Shown: positions 15,821 through 24,823, counted from the first letter of the stretch. The stretch is 64,000 bases of DNA from Alloactinosynnema sp. L-07 (GCF_900070365.1 NZ_LN850107.1:5022001-5086000), one strand, 5' to 3'. The notes: generated by a model from the sequence alone, not told the origin. Numbers and translations are program-made.

Positions 15821-16922
15821 ACATGCCCAGGAGCTTCGCGTACCCCGGCTTGATCACGTCGTTGATGATCGCCAGCCGCTCCTCGAACCCGATGAACGCC
15901 GACTTCATCGCGTTGATGGTGAACCACTGCAGGTCCGCCCAGCCGTAGCCGAACGCCTCCACCAGCGCCGCCATCTCGCTCGACATCGAGCAGCCGCTCA
16001 TCAGCCGGTTGTCGGTGTTGACCGTGACCCGGAAGCGCAACTGGGTCAGCAGCCCGATCGGGTGCTCGGCGATCGACGGCGCGGCGCCGGTCTGCAGGTT
16101 CGACGACGGGCACATCTCCAGCGGGATCCGCCGGTCCCTGACATACGCCGCCAGCCGTCCCAAGTGGACGGAGCCGTCGTCGCGCACCTCGATGTCGTCG
16201 ATGATCCGCACCCCGTGCCCGAGCCGCTCGGCACCGCAGTGCTGCAACGCCTCCCAGATCGACGGCAGCCCGAACGCCTCGCCCGCGTGGATGGTGAAGT
16301 GCGCGTTCTGCTGGCGCAGGTACTCGAAGGCGTCCAGGTTTCGGGTGGGCGGGAAACCGGCCTCCGGGCCCGCGATGTCGAACCCGACCACACCCGCGTC
16401 GCGGTAGCGCACCGCGAGTTCGGCGATCTCCAGCGAGCGCGCGTTCTGGCGCATCGCGCACAGCAGGGTGCCGATCCGGATCGGCCTGCCCGCCGCGGCG
16501 GCCCGGCGCTCGCCCTCGCGGAAGCCCGCCTCGACCGCCTCGACGATCGCGTCGAGTTCGAGGCCGCGCTCGCAGAACAGCTCCGGCGCGTACCGGACCT
16601 CGGCGTAGACGACACCGTCCGCGGCGAGATCCTCGGCACACTCGGCCGCCACGCGAACCAGCGCCGCCTCGTTCTGCATCACCCCACAGGTGTGCGCGAA
16701 GGTCTCCAGATACCGCACCAGCGACCCGGAATCGGCCGCGTCGCGGAACCAGGCGCCGAGTTCGCCCGCATCGGTCGTGGGCAGGGATTTGTACCCACCC
16801 GCCTCGGCAAGATCAATGACGGTCGCTGGGCGCAGACCACCGTCGAGGTGGTCGTGCAGCAGGACCTTGGGCGCGGTGAGGATGGCTTCCGGGGTGACCG
16901 GTGCCGAGGACGGATTCGACAT
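15819..16922 (-). CDS. add: adenosine deaminase
   Basis: Hydrolyses adenosine/deoxyadenosine to inosine/deoxyinosine. The 367-residue protein shows [10 protein letters not shown] (zinc HxH), [25 protein letters not shown] and the zinc aspartate in VTVNTDNR, all in the expected order. Start ATG 16922 (MSNPSS) is favoured by family length; a GTG 30 bases upstream is an alternative. It belongs to the nucleoside-catabolism neighbourhood with deoA and cdd, which in M. tuberculosis are directly adjacent but here are separated by inserted genes. Confidence 0.94.
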   Translation of the reverse strand: MSNPSSAPVTPEAILTAPKVLLHDHLDGGLRPATVIDLAEAGGYKSLPTTDAGELGAWFRDAADSGSLVRYLETFAHTCGVMQNEAALVRVAAECAEDLAADGVVYAEVRYAPELFCERGLELDAIVEAVEAGFREGERRAAAAGRPIRIGTLLCAMRQNARSLEIAELAVRYRDAGVVGFDIAGPEAGFPPTRNLDAFEYLRQQNAHFTIHAGEAFGLPSIWEALQHCGAERLGHGVRIIDDIEVRDDGSVHLGRLAAYVRDRRIPLEMCPSSNLQTGAAPSIAEHPIGLLTQLRFRVTVNTDNRLMSGCSMSSEMAALVEAFGYGWADLQWFTINAMKSAFIGFEERLAIINDVIKPGYAKLLGM

Positions 16923-17072
16923 GTGGACACGGTACTCACTTCTCGCGGTCACCCGATCGGGTAGCTAGGCCGTCACGTATGGTTCGCGGGCGCCGCACTC
17001 AATGCGGCACGGCTCTACGCCGAACGGTCCAATCCGCCGTGTCTGAGCCGACGAACTATCAACGGGTGGTGT

Positions 17073-18629
17073 ATGGACGCCTTTTGGGACTGGCTAGGCT
17101 CCCCAGAGTCGTCTGCATCTCCCCTCCCCAGGACGAAGGTCACCTCCGTGAACGAGAGCAACAACCCCACGGTGTCGTTCGACCGGATGCGCAACATGCT
17201 CACGCGCGCGGCCGAGATCCGTGAGAGCGAACAGCAGCAGATCTTCGACGCCCTGGACGAGATCCACGCCAGGCTGTCGCCGCTGGAGTCGATCGGATCG
17301 GTGCGTAAGCGCCTGTCCGAGATGCCCGACCGCACCGAGGTCGGCGTCCTGGCCGAGCGCCTGGACGCGGCGATGTCGAAGCTGGAGGCGCAGGACACCG
17401 CCATCGCCGCCATCGGCCGTGCGGTCGAGAGCATCGTCGACAAGCTCGCCACCCCGTTCGCCCAGTTGGACGGCCGCCTCGACGGCGTCGCGGGCCGGTT
17501 CGAGGGTGTCGCGGGCCGGATGGACGGCTTGGAGGACAAGCTCCTCAACATCCACCGCCGCATCGACGAACTCGATCACCACCTGGACAAGCAGGACGGC
17601 AAGATCGACCAGGTCCCGTCGCTGTCGACCGGTCCGGTGCGCGAGCGCATCGAGATCATGGAGACCGCGCTGCGCGGCCGCCTCGACGAGGTCGACGAGG
17701 GCGTGCACGAGCACCTCGACGGCACCAAGGACGCCCTGGCGCGCGTGGTGTCGGAGACCTCGGACTCGGTCCACGGCAAGGTCACCGCCAGCGCCGACGC
17801 CCTGCAGGTCAAGATCGCCGAGACCACCGGCAAGACCGACTCGCTGCACACCAAGCTGGCCGAGTCCACCGACGCCCTGCACGGCCTGCTCGCCGAGTCG
17901 AGCGACTCGCTGCACGGCAAGCTCGTCGAGTCCGCGGGCGCCCTGCAGGCCAAGGTCACCGAGACCGCCGAGGCCCTGCGGGTCCGACTCACCGAGTCGA
18001 CCGACGCGCTGCACGGCCGCGTCACCGAGACCTCGGACTCGCTGCACGGCAAACTCGACGCCGCCACCGAGCAGCTCGACGGCACCCGCGCCGAACTGGG
18101 CACCTCCCTCGGCGAAACCCGCGACGCGGTCCACGGCAAGCTCGAAGAGGCCACCCTCGCCCTGCGCGAGGCCCTCCGCGAGACCCAGGAGACCGTCGAC
18201 GCCAGCGACCGCCTCGAGGGCTTGGCCCAGCGCCTGGAGAAGGTCACCGAGCGCCTCGACGAGATGACCACCCGCCTGGACACCGTCGAGGACGGCTTCA
18301 CCGCCAAACTCGGCGACCTGCGCGGTGCCATCCAGACCAGCCTGAGCAAGGTCGAGGGCACTCTGTCCAACCAGCCGGACTCGTCCTCGGTCGAGACCCT
18401 GGTGAAGAAGACCAACGAGGAGTCGGTCCGCCGCATCGGCGGCCACCTGGACGAGGCCATGGCCACCTTCGCCGAGCTCATGCTCGGCGGCGGCAGCCCC
18501 ACCCCGCCCCCGCCGACCGCACTGCCCCGCCAGGGCAACCGCCGTCGTCCGACCAACGGCAAGAACCTCAAGGGCTCGGAGAAGGCCCTTGAGGAATCCG
18601 AGGACAACGACATCGCCGCAGGCGCGTAA
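17073..18629 (+). CDS. long coiled-coil protein with hendecad repeats
   Basis: A 518-residue soluble protein, nearly all helical. The N-terminal half has heptad-type sequence (LDEIHARLSPLESIGS, IDELDHHLDKQDGKID). From about residue 225 to 375 it has near-regular 11-residue repeats such as DSLHGKLAEST and DALHGLLAESS, i.e. a right-handed hendecad coil as in LEA or apolipoprotein-like helices. The C-terminus carries a PTPPPPT stretch and a basic patch (RQGNRRRP). ATG 17073 is used; GTG 17148 (MNESNN) is an alternative. No enzyme motif. A scaffold or membrane-surface role is possible but unproven. Followed by a terminator. Confidence 0.8.
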   Translation: MDAFWDWLGSPESSASPLPRTKVTSVNESNNPTVSFDRMRNMLTRAAEIRESEQQQIFDALDEIHARLSPLESIGSVRKRLSEMPDRTEVGVLAERLDAAMSKLEAQDTAIAAIGRAVESIVDKLATPFAQLDGRLDGVAGRFEGVAGRMDGLEDKLLNIHRRIDELDHHLDKQDGKIDQVPSLSTGPVRERIEIMETALRGRLDEVDEGVHEHLDGTKDALARVVSETSDSVHGKVTASADALQVKIAETTGKTDSLHTKLAESTDALHGLLAESSDSLHGKLVESAGALQAKVTETAEALRVRLTESTDALHGRVTETSDSLHGKLDAATEQLDGTRAELGTSLGETRDAVHGKLEEATLALREALRETQETVDASDRLEGLAQRLEKVTERLDEMTTRLDTVEDGFTAKLGDLRGAIQTSLSKVEGTLSNQPDSSSVETLVKKTNEESVRRIGGHLDEAMATFAELMLGGGSPTPPPPTALPRQGNRRRPTNGKNLKGSEKALEESEDNDIAAGA

Positions 18630-18641
18630 GCAGACAACAAA

Positions 18642-18676
18642 CCGTGGGCCTCTTGCCGCGCGCAAGGGGCCCACGG
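18642..18676 (+). terminator. terminator hairpin after the coiled-coil gene
   Basis: CCGTGGGCC and GGCCCACGG arms (18642-18650, 18668-18676) with an inner CTTGC/GCAAG extension; 12 bp after the stop. Confidence 0.8.
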
Positions 18677-19200
18677 CGCATCAGGGTCGTGCGAGAAGTA
18701 CGCAGAATTGCCGTTACGGAGAAATGCACCCGATCAGGTGTACAGTTTACGGCTGGCTAACAGTACGGCCGTCAGGCAAAGTATGGTTACGCATCGCTTT
18801 GAATCGCGACTGTCAGTCAGTGGTGGTAACGGCAGCGGCGGTCCGGGCGACACAACTCCAAGCCGAGTGGTTTGAGAAGGGCCGGGGGAGCGCCAACTCC
18901 GGGACCGACCCTCTCGATTGTCCCCACCTGGATTGATGGAGACCCCCGCCCGCTGCGGTGTGCCCAGACACTCAAGCGGGACGCCGTTGTTTCGCCAGCT
19001 TGGGAAATACGGTACGTAACAGTATGAACAACAGGATATCCAACCCCCTGTGGCGCCGCCCACAGGGGTGTATTGGTCTATCCGCCTACCAAATGGGCAC
19101 GTTCCGCGATAGCCATCGCCTGGGTATAGATACGCCAGACCCTCCCGCGCGTCAGTCTCTCAGCGCCGGGAGGGCGGGTTCCACGCGCCTCACTTGACCA
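18677..19200. other. gene-poor, compositionally atypical stretch
   Basis: About 520 bp with noticeably lower GC and no convincing gene. The only candidate is a + strand frame 18724-18936 (71 codons, starting MHPIRCTVYGWLT) that stops in TGATG before a 27-codon frame; codon use is unlike the neighbours and neither product is recognised. TAACAGTA words at 18758 and 19018 suggest regulatory sites. This marks the left edge of an accessory patch reaching to about 21.0 kb. Confidence 0.4.
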
Positions 19201-19638
19201 CTAAGCCTCGCCGCCCCCCGAGTTGCTGCGGAAGAACACGCCGACGATCGTCAGACCCGCCCCCAATACGGTGGGGATCACCATGCGCATCAGTTCCGTG
19301 GCGAACTCCAGCGGGAAGAGATCGCGCCAGAGGCCGATGGCCAGCAGGACCAAGGTGAACGCGAAGACGAGGCCGACACCGCTCAGAACACGGACCTGCA
19401 TCCTCATGTTGTGCCGCCGGGTCTCACCCTGAGCCTTCCGTGCCGCGGCGAGCTCGGCGCGCTCGGTCTGAAGCTTGAAAAGCGTGTGCGTATCGATCAG
19501 CTCGCGATCCGCGGCAGCGGTGTCGCCGTCCGACCACGTCTCCCCCGCGCCCGCGACCGCGTCGCTGGGGTCCGACCACACTGGCCCCTCGGACTCCCCG
19601 TCCTCGCCTCGCCCCGACTGGGTGGTGATGTCAGTCAT
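19201..19638 (-). CDS. two-TM membrane protein
   Basis: A 145-residue protein: an acidic cytosolic N-terminal half (about 70 residues), a short coiled segment LQTERAELAAARKAQGETRR, then two membrane helices (VLSGVGLVFAFTLVLLAIGLW and IPTVLGAGLTIVGVFF). The layout suggests a small membrane anchor or sensor, but no family is recognised. It overlaps the upstream small gene by 8 bases, so the two are co-expressed. The neighbouring ribbon-helix-helix gene is divergent. Confidence 0.7.
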   Translation of the reverse strand: MTDITTQSGRGEDGESEGPVWSDPSDAVAGAGETWSDGDTAAADRELIDTHTLFKLQTERAELAAARKAQGETRRHNMRMQVRVLSGVGLVFAFTLVLLAIGLWRDLFPLEFATELMRMVIPTVLGAGLTIVGVFFRSNSGGGEA

Positions 19639-19876
19639 CAGCCGCGACCACCTGCAGGCCGCTCTCCTTGGTCACAACCAGGGGGCGGTCGACGACCTGG
19701 TGGTCTTCAGGCAGTTCCTCGAGCCAGGTTCCGTTCGCAAGCACGTCATACGAACCGGGAGCTTGGCGCGTCGGTGTGCGCTTTCGCATCGGACGCCAGC
19801 CTTTCGGGAGACGCCCCCGGAGCGGGGGTTCCGGGTGGCGTCGAGACCCATTCGGCGCAAGATTACCATCGAACAT
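19631..19876 (-). CDS. small hypothetical protein coupled to the membrane protein
   Basis: The conserved-looking core is GSYDVLANGTWLEELPEDH, with a short C-terminus VVTKESGLQVVAADD. The start is uncertain: ATG 19876 is used, GTG 19891 and ATG 19789 (with GAAAGG upstream) are alternatives giving 86 and 52 residues. No domain recognised. The 3' end overlaps the start of the two-TM gene by 8 bases. Confidence 0.5.
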   Translation of the reverse strand: MFDGNLAPNGSRRHPEPPLRGRLPKGWRPMRKRTPTRQAPGSYDVLANGTWLEELPEDHQVVDRPLVVTKESGLQVVAADD

Positions 19877-19937
19877 ACACACTTGGCACACGTACTATGT
19901 GGGTAGAGCGCAGTTGATGCGTGTTGAAACTCTACGC

Positions 19938-19953
19938 AAGTGTGGCTACACTT
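19938..19953. promoter_or_regulatory. AAGTGT-N4-ACACTT palindrome
   Basis: A 16-bp site with perfect 6-bp arms in the AT-richer gap between the membrane-protein operon and the divergent ribbon-helix-helix gene. A related word, ACACTTGGCACACGT, lies about 60 bp upstream (19878-19892). Short palindromes like these suit a ribbon-helix-helix dimer, so autoregulation by the 20130 product is plausible. Confidence 0.4.
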
Positions 19954-20129
19954 ACCGGTAGGTACCACGATCGGCAGCCGGTCGACTCGTGGATGCCGAA
20001 CCAATACCGACACCCACCCATCCCGCGCTGGGACTCAGCGCGCCGGCAGGGCGATGGCGCCAACCATCCCCGCTGCCGTCATCGTGAGTTCGGGGATCGT
20101 GTTCCTCGGACTCAAGGGAGCGTGCCCAG

Positions 20130-20426
20130 ATGAAGACTTCCCCTCCCGAGCAAGCCACGGAGACCGACACCGAGCAGGACCTGACGCCAGACCCCCCAGA
20201 TCGCTCGAAGCCGACGAAGCCGGAACCGAAGCGGATCAACGTCGCGATCACGCCGGACATGGTCCGCGCATTAGAGCTCGTGATCGACAGAGAAGGCGTG
20301 AGCCTGACCGAAGCGCTACGCAGGCTGGTTGGCTACGGCGAGTTCGTCTACCGCTCGGTCAAGGAAGAAGACGCCACCGTTCTCCTCCGGAGCAACGACA
20401 CGATTCGAGAGGTTGTGCTGCTGTGA
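20130..20426 (+). CDS. ribbon-helix-helix (CopG-like) DNA-binding protein
   Basis: A 98-residue protein with a disordered acidic/proline N-terminus and an RHH core: KRINVAITPDMVRALELV, then REGVSLTEALRRLVGYGEF, as in CopG/MetJ-like regulators, with a short C-terminal strand ending REVVLL. ATG 20130 follows AGGGAG. Divergent from the 19201-19876 gene pair; likely the local regulator, or antitoxin-like, though no toxin partner is evident. Confidence 0.75.
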   Translation: MKTSPPEQATETDTEQDLTPDPPDRSKPTKPEPKRINVAITPDMVRALELVIDREGVSLTEALRRLVGYGEFVYRSVKEEDATVLLRSNDTIREVVLL

Positions 20427-20629
20427 GCACGACGCGACGCGGTCACGAACCAACCGGCGGCACCACCACAGAGCTGCGACGAAGACAGGTCTTGTCGCAC
20501 ACTGTCCGGTCCCGCTGAATTTTTCTGCCATAGCCGAGACCGTGACTTGGTATCCGTCAATTCGGCAACACGCGATGGGGTATCGCCAAAGGATCTTTGC
20601 CTGCCCGAGCGAGTGCGAGAGCAGGCAGT

Positions 20630-20668
20630 CAGAGTTCCCTCAGAGGAGTGCCTACTGAGGGAACTCTG
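20630..20668. terminator. 13-bp-arm inverted repeat, terminator-like
   Basis: CAGAGTTCCCTCA and TGAGGGAACTCTG are perfectly complementary around a 13-nt loop. Neither side has a clear T-run, so it could be an actinobacterial-style terminator serving the small leftward frame at 20674-20808 or a different structured site. Confidence 0.5.
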
Positions 20669-20673
20669 AAGCA

Positions 20674-20808
20674 TTATTCGGTCGGTCTCTCGCCCAGCCA
20701 CGCCTTCAGTTCGATCAGTTCGGTGGCCAACGGGACCACTTCAGGATCGTCGGCCCAGGTGCCGTTCTCGTGTATGCGATCCCGACGTCCCTCAGTGGGC
20801 GGTGGCAT
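20674..20808 (-). CDS. possible 44-residue protein
   Basis: A short frame with a good ribosome site (GGAGG nine bases before ATG 20808) and ending just before the 20630-20668 hairpin. The product begins MPPPTEGRRDRI and contains HENGTWADDPEVVP; the NGTW word also occurs in the 19631 protein. No homology is recognised, so this is a tentative gene. Confidence 0.35.
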   Translation of the reverse strand: MPPPTEGRRDRIHENGTWADDPEVVPLATELIELKAWLGERPTE

Positions 20809-21003
20809 GGCGAATTTCCTCCAGGTCCCGATGGGCTGCTGTGGACACCATGTCGGTCGGCGACGACGATTCGATACGGCCAATACCCACCACACCACCC
20901 AAATGGCGCATGGACGGCTTCGATCATCCGATCGACGAGACGCTGTCGCGAATCAGAATTGCCCCCAACCTCCATGCCCAACAGGCAGGACACAACACAG
21001 TTC

Positions 21004-22506
21004 TCAGGCGGTTACGGTTTCCTTCGCCGTCACCGGCACGTGCCGCAGGGCCCGGTAAGCCAGCACCGAAGTCAGCGCCACCACGATCGCACCTACGACC
21101 GCTGTCACCGTGAAGCCGTGGGTAAACGCGACCCGAGCGGCCTGGATCACAGCCGGGTCACCTAGAGACACGGCGCCGCCGAGGGTGTCGCGGGCGATTC
21201 GGGCGGCGTCGGTGGGTAGGGAGGCGACGGGGGCTGCCATCTCGTTGTGGTAGATCGCGGCGCCGATGCTGCCGAGGATGGCCATGCCTAGTGCGGCGCC
21301 GAGTTCGCTGCCGGTTTCCGACACCGCCGACGCCGTGCCCGCGCGTTCGGGTGGGGCTGCGGTGAGGATCAGGTCGGCCAGCAGGGATGTCGTGACCAGC
21401 ACGCCCGAGGCGACCAGGCCTGCGCCGACCAGGATCAGCCACAGTGGCGAGTCGGCGCGGACGAAGGTCAGGATGACGAACGCCGCGGTCAGGATCACCA
21501 GGCCGGACAGGACGAGCACCGACACCTTGACCTTGTTGGCCAGCACGCCCGACACCGTCATCACGATCATCACGCCCGGCATGACCGCCAGCGACCACAA
21601 CGCCGCGGTGAATGGCCGCATCCCGAGGACCAACTGCAGATACTGATTGGTATAGAGCGTGATCCCGATGAAGCAGAACATGCTGACCACGCTGATCAGC
21701 ACCGACGCGCTGAAGGTTCGGTTGCGGAACAACGAGATATCGACCAACGGATAGGCGGTGGTCCGCTGCCGGTGGACGAACGCGACCGCCAGCGCCAAGC
21801 CCAGTGCCAAGGCGGCCAGTGCGAGCCCGTCGACACCGTCGATCGCGGCGCGCTTGATTCCGTAGATCAGGGTGATCATGGCGACCAGCGACAGGCCCGC
21901 GCCGGGCAGGTCGAAGCGGCCGGACTCCGGCGCGCGGAACTCCGGGAGGAGTAGGGGGCCTGCGATCAGCAGCAGGATCATGGCCGGAACGTTGATCAGG
22001 AACACCGAGCCCCACCAGAAATGGTCGAGCAGGAAGCCGCCGACGATCGGGCCGATGGTGGCGCCCAGGGTCAGGCCCGCGGTCCAGACGGCGATGGCGG
22101 TCTTGCGCTGCGCGGCGTCGTGGAACATGTTGCGGACCAGGGCGAGGGTGGACGGCATCAGCGTCGCGCCCGCCAGGCCGAGGACGCCGCGGGCCAGGAT
22201 CAGCATCTCGGCGGTGTTCGCGTACGCGGCGGCGACGGAGGCCGCGCCGAACGCGGCGGCGCCGATGAGCAGCAGTTTTCGCCTGCCGATACGGTCGCCG
22301 ACCGCGCCCATGGTGATCAGCAGGCCTGCCAGGACGAACCCGTAGGTGTCCATGATCCAGAGCTGCTGACTGGCGCTCGGCCCGAGATCGGCGCTGATGA
22401 ACGGCAGGCCGAAGAACAGCACGCTGACGTCCATCGAGACCAGCAGACACGGCAGGACCAGGACGGCGAGCCCGATCCACTCCTTACGACCGGCGGTGGT
22501 TTCCAT
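21004..22506 (-). CDS. MFS multidrug exporter, DHA2 family (14 TM)
   Basis: A 500-residue drug:H+ antiporter. It shows LDxs-like MDVSVLFFGLPFISADL in TM1, the TM2-3 loop motif GAVGDRIGRRKLLLIG (motif A), motif C-like GATIGPIVGGFLLD in TM5 and about 14 hydrophobic segments, as in QacA/SmvA/LfrA transporters. ATG 22506 follows AAGGAGG; upstream in-frame codons overlap the operators. Divergent TetR regulator and tandem palindromes in the gap imply repression relieved by substrate. The 3' end is next to the atypical patch. Confidence 0.92.
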   Translation of the reverse strand: METTAGRKEWIGLAVLVLPCLLVSMDVSVLFFGLPFISADLGPSASQQLWIMDTYGFVLAGLLITMGAVGDRIGRRKLLLIGAAAFGAASVAAAYANTAEMLILARGVLGLAGATLMPSTLALVRNMFHDAAQRKTAIAVWTAGLTLGATIGPIVGGFLLDHFWWGSVFLINVPAMILLLIAGPLLLPEFRAPESGRFDLPGAGLSLVAMITLIYGIKRAAIDGVDGLALAALALGLALAVAFVHRQRTTAYPLVDISLFRNRTFSASVLISVVSMFCFIGITLYTNQYLQLVLGMRPFTAALWSLAVMPGVMIVMTVSGVLANKVKVSVLVLSGLVILTAAFVILTFVRADSPLWLILVGAGLVASGVLVTTSLLADLILTAAPPERAGTASAVSETGSELGAALGMAILGSIGAAIYHNEMAAPVASLPTDAARIARDTLGGAVSLGDPAVIQAARVAFTHGFTVTAVVGAIVVALTSVLAYRALRHVPVTAKETVTA

Positions 22507-22522
22507 GATCTTCCCCTCCTTA

Positions 22523-22562
22523 CTGCGTACCCCATACGCGATACTGCGTAAGTTATACGCAG
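22523..22562. promoter_or_regulatory. two tandem CTGCGTA-N5-TACGCAG operators
   Basis: Site 2 (22544-22562) is perfect with 7-bp arms; site 1 (22523-22541) is the same palindrome with two mismatches in the right arm. Centres are 21 bp apart, two helical turns, so two TetR dimers would bind the same face of the DNA between the MFS gene and its regulator. Confidence 0.85.
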
Positions 22563-22600
22563 AACTATGATGGGTCAACCCCGATCCGAAAGCGGAGGCC

Positions 22601-23314
22601 ATGACCAGCACTGGACTGCCCGAGAGCGTCGAGGCGGCATGGGGGCTCCGCGAGCGGCCCAACCGCGGGCCGAAACGTGGTCTGACCTTGGAGGGGATCG
22701 TCGCCGCCGCGATCGCGGTCGCCGACCGGGACGGCCTGGACGCGCTCTCGATGAGCCGGGTCGCAGCCGAGTTGGGGTCGAGCGCGATGTCGCTCTACCG
22801 CTACATCTCGGCCAAGGACGAGCTGCTCACCCTCATGATCGACGCCGCCTACCACCCGGCGCCGGACCCGATCGAGGGTGCGTGGCGGGAGAGCCTGACC
22901 AAGTGGGCGTGGGCGGAACTGGAGGCCGTACGCGCCCACCCGTGGGTGCTGCGGGTGCCGATCAGCGGGCCGCCGCTGATGCCGAACCAGCTGCTATGGC
23001 TGGAAAGCGGGCTGCGCGCGCTCGCGCACACGCCGCTGGGCCCGGCGGACAAGATGTCGGCGATCCTGCTGGTCACCGGCTACGTCCGGACCACGGCCAC
23101 CCTCGCCGCCGACATCGGCACGGAGCACGACCCCGAGGTCATGCCCATCTATTCGGCGATGCTGCGGCGGCTGATCAACCCGCAGACCTACCCAGAGCTG
23201 ACCGGCATCCTGAACTCCGGCATCTTCGACCACGACGACCCGATCGACGACGAGTTCATCTTCGGCCTCGACCGCATCCTCGACGGCATCGACGCACTGA
23301 TCAAACAGCGTTAG
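22601..23314 (+). CDS. TetR-family repressor of the MFS exporter
   Basis: A 237-residue regulator with HTH LSMSRVAAELGSSAMSLYRYI (residues about 49-69) and the TetR_C_1 type effector domain (AWRESLTKWAWAELEAVRAHPW). ATG 22601 follows GCGGAGG. Divergent from the DHA2 exporter with tandem operators between, the standard drug-export circuit. Its stop overlaps the convergent deoA stop by 4 bases. Confidence 0.92.
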   Translation: MTSTGLPESVEAAWGLRERPNRGPKRGLTLEGIVAAAIAVADRDGLDALSMSRVAAELGSSAMSLYRYISAKDELLTLMIDAAYHPAPDPIEGAWRESLTKWAWAELEAVRAHPWVLRVPISGPPLMPNQLLWLESGLRALAHTPLGPADKMSAILLVTGYVRTTATLAADIGTEHDPEVMPIYSAMLRRLINPQTYPELTGILNSGIFDHDDPIDDEFIFGLDRILDGIDALIKQR

Positions 23315-24591
23315 CCACGAACCGTCGCCAGCACGAGCGAAGTCGCCGCCGGGGCCGAGTCGCCGATCTCGTAGGCACCAGTGAGCGCCGCGAGCGCGCT
23401 GGGAACGGCGGCGGGGGTGTCAGTGCGCAGTTCCAGCAGCGGATCACCGGCCCGCACGGACTCCCCGGGCTTGGCGTGGCAGAGGATGCCCGCCGCGGCC
23501 TGGACCTGGTCCTCCTTGCGCGCCCGACCGGCACCGAGCCGCCAGGCCGCGACGCCGACCGCGTAGGCGTCCAGCCGGGTGACCACGCCGTCGGCGGGCG
23601 CCTCGACGATGTGGACGTGCTTGGGTTCGGGCAGCGCGGCTTCCGGGTCGCCGCCCTGCGCGCGGATCATGCGGGCCCAGACGTCGTAGGCCGCGCCCGA
23701 GGCCAATACGGCCGCCGGGTCCACATCGGACAGTCCGGCGAGGTCGAGCATCTCCCTGGCCAGCGCGACGGTCAGTTCGACCACGTCGGCGGGGCCGCCG
23801 CCGCGCAGCACGTCGACCGACTCGGCGACCTCGACCGCGTTGCCGACCGCCCGGCCGAGTGGCACGGACATGTCGGTGATCAGCGCCGAGATCCTCAACC
23901 CGCGGGCCACGCCGATGCCGACCAGCGCCTCGGCCAACGCGCGAGCGTCGGTGGCGGTCTTCATGAACGCACCGGAGCCGCACTTGACGTCGAGGACCAG
24001 CGCGTCGGCGCCCTCGGCGATCTTCTTGCTCATGATCGAGCTGGCGATGAGCGGGATCGACTCGACCGTCGCGGTGACGTCGCGCAGCGCGTAGAGCTTG
24101 CGGTCGGCCGGGGCCAGGCCCTCGGTGGCCGCGCAGACCACGGCGCCGACGTCGGCGAGTTGGGCCAGGATCTCCTCGGTGGTGAGGCGGGCCCGCCAGC
24201 CGGGGATTGCTTCGAGCTTGTCGAGCGTGCCGCCGGTGTGTCCGAGGCCCCGACCGGAGAGCTGCGGGACGGCGGCGCCGCAGGCCGCCACCAGCGGGGC
24301 GAGCGGGAGGGTGATCTTGTCGCCGACCCCGCCGGTCGAGTGCTTGTCGACGGTCGGGCGGTCGCTGTGGAGGGTGAGGGTCTCGCCGGAGTCGACCATG
24401 GCGGCGGTCCAACGGGCAGTCTCGTCGGTGTCCATACCGTTGAGGAACACGGCCATGGCCAGCGCGGACATCTGCTCATCAGCCACGACGCCGCGCGTGT
24501 AGGCGTCGATCACCCAGTCGATCTGGTCATCGGTGAGCCGAGCGCCGTCCCGCTTCGCCCGGATCACGTCGACCGCACTGAACCGCTCCAC
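23311..24591 (-). CDS. deoA: thymidine phosphorylase
   Basis: Phosphorolyses thymidine/deoxyuridine to the base and deoxyribose-1-phosphate. The 426-residue protein has the family signature near the N-terminus (SGRGLGHTGGTLDKLEAIPG), KHSTGGVGDK (phosphate site), DVKCGSGAFM and a C-terminal PYNP domain. GTG 24591 is chosen because GGGAGG lies 5 nt upstream and the product then begins MERFSAVDVIRAKRDG as in relatives; upstream codons are spurious. Works with cdd, the NupOPQ importer and deoC. In M. tuberculosis it directly follows cdd; here about 2.3 kb is inserted. Confidence 0.94.
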   Translation of the reverse strand: MERFSAVDVIRAKRDGARLTDDQIDWVIDAYTRGVVADEQMSALAMAVFLNGMDTDETARWTAAMVDSGETLTLHSDRPTVDKHSTGGVGDKITLPLAPLVAACGAAVPQLSGRGLGHTGGTLDKLEAIPGWRARLTTEEILAQLADVGAVVCAATEGLAPADRKLYALRDVTATVESIPLIASSIMSKKIAEGADALVLDVKCGSGAFMKTATDARALAEALVGIGVARGLRISALITDMSVPLGRAVGNAVEVAESVDVLRGGGPADVVELTVALAREMLDLAGLSDVDPAAVLASGAAYDVWARMIRAQGGDPEAALPEPKHVHIVEAPADGVVTRLDAYAVGVAAWRLGAGRARKEDQVQAAAGILCHAKPGESVRAGDPLLELRTDTPAAVPSALAALTGAYEIGDSAPAATSLVLATVRG

Positions 24592-24823
24592 CGACGCCTC
24601 CCACACTTCGAACAGTGGGCCAACGTTAACCCGAGGGGCGGAGATTGACCCCCTGGGCCGCGCCGGGTCGCTCGCGATGACGTTCCACAACTGTGAAATG
24701 GGAAACCGTATCCTCGGCAGCCTCCTGGGTCTCGATGGAGGGAACCGGCCGAGGAGCCTGGCCGCCGTCCGGCGGTCGGGAGGTAGGGGTTCCCGTCACC
24801 AACCCTGCATGGAGATCATCACC

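Larger units (their letters stand above)
20427..21003. other. mostly non-coding stretch between RHH gene and MFS exporter
   Basis: Apart from the hairpin at 20630-20668 and a 44-codon frame at 20674-20808, no gene is recognised. A + strand frame 20853-21113 (beginning MSVGDDDSIRPIPT) runs into the 3' end of the exporter on the opposite strand and is doubtful. Codon use and GC are lower than in the backbone. Confidence 0.35.

Noticed and set aside
18830..18960. Possible tRNA-like fold in the gene-poor stretch
   Set aside because: No GTTCRA arm, acceptor pairing or anticodon stem could be built on either strand.
22567..24648. Very long rightward ORF (693 codons) overlapping tetR and deoA
   Set aside because: It is antisense or out-of-frame to two clear genes and its product is Arg/Gly/Ala low-complexity, the usual high-GC shadow.
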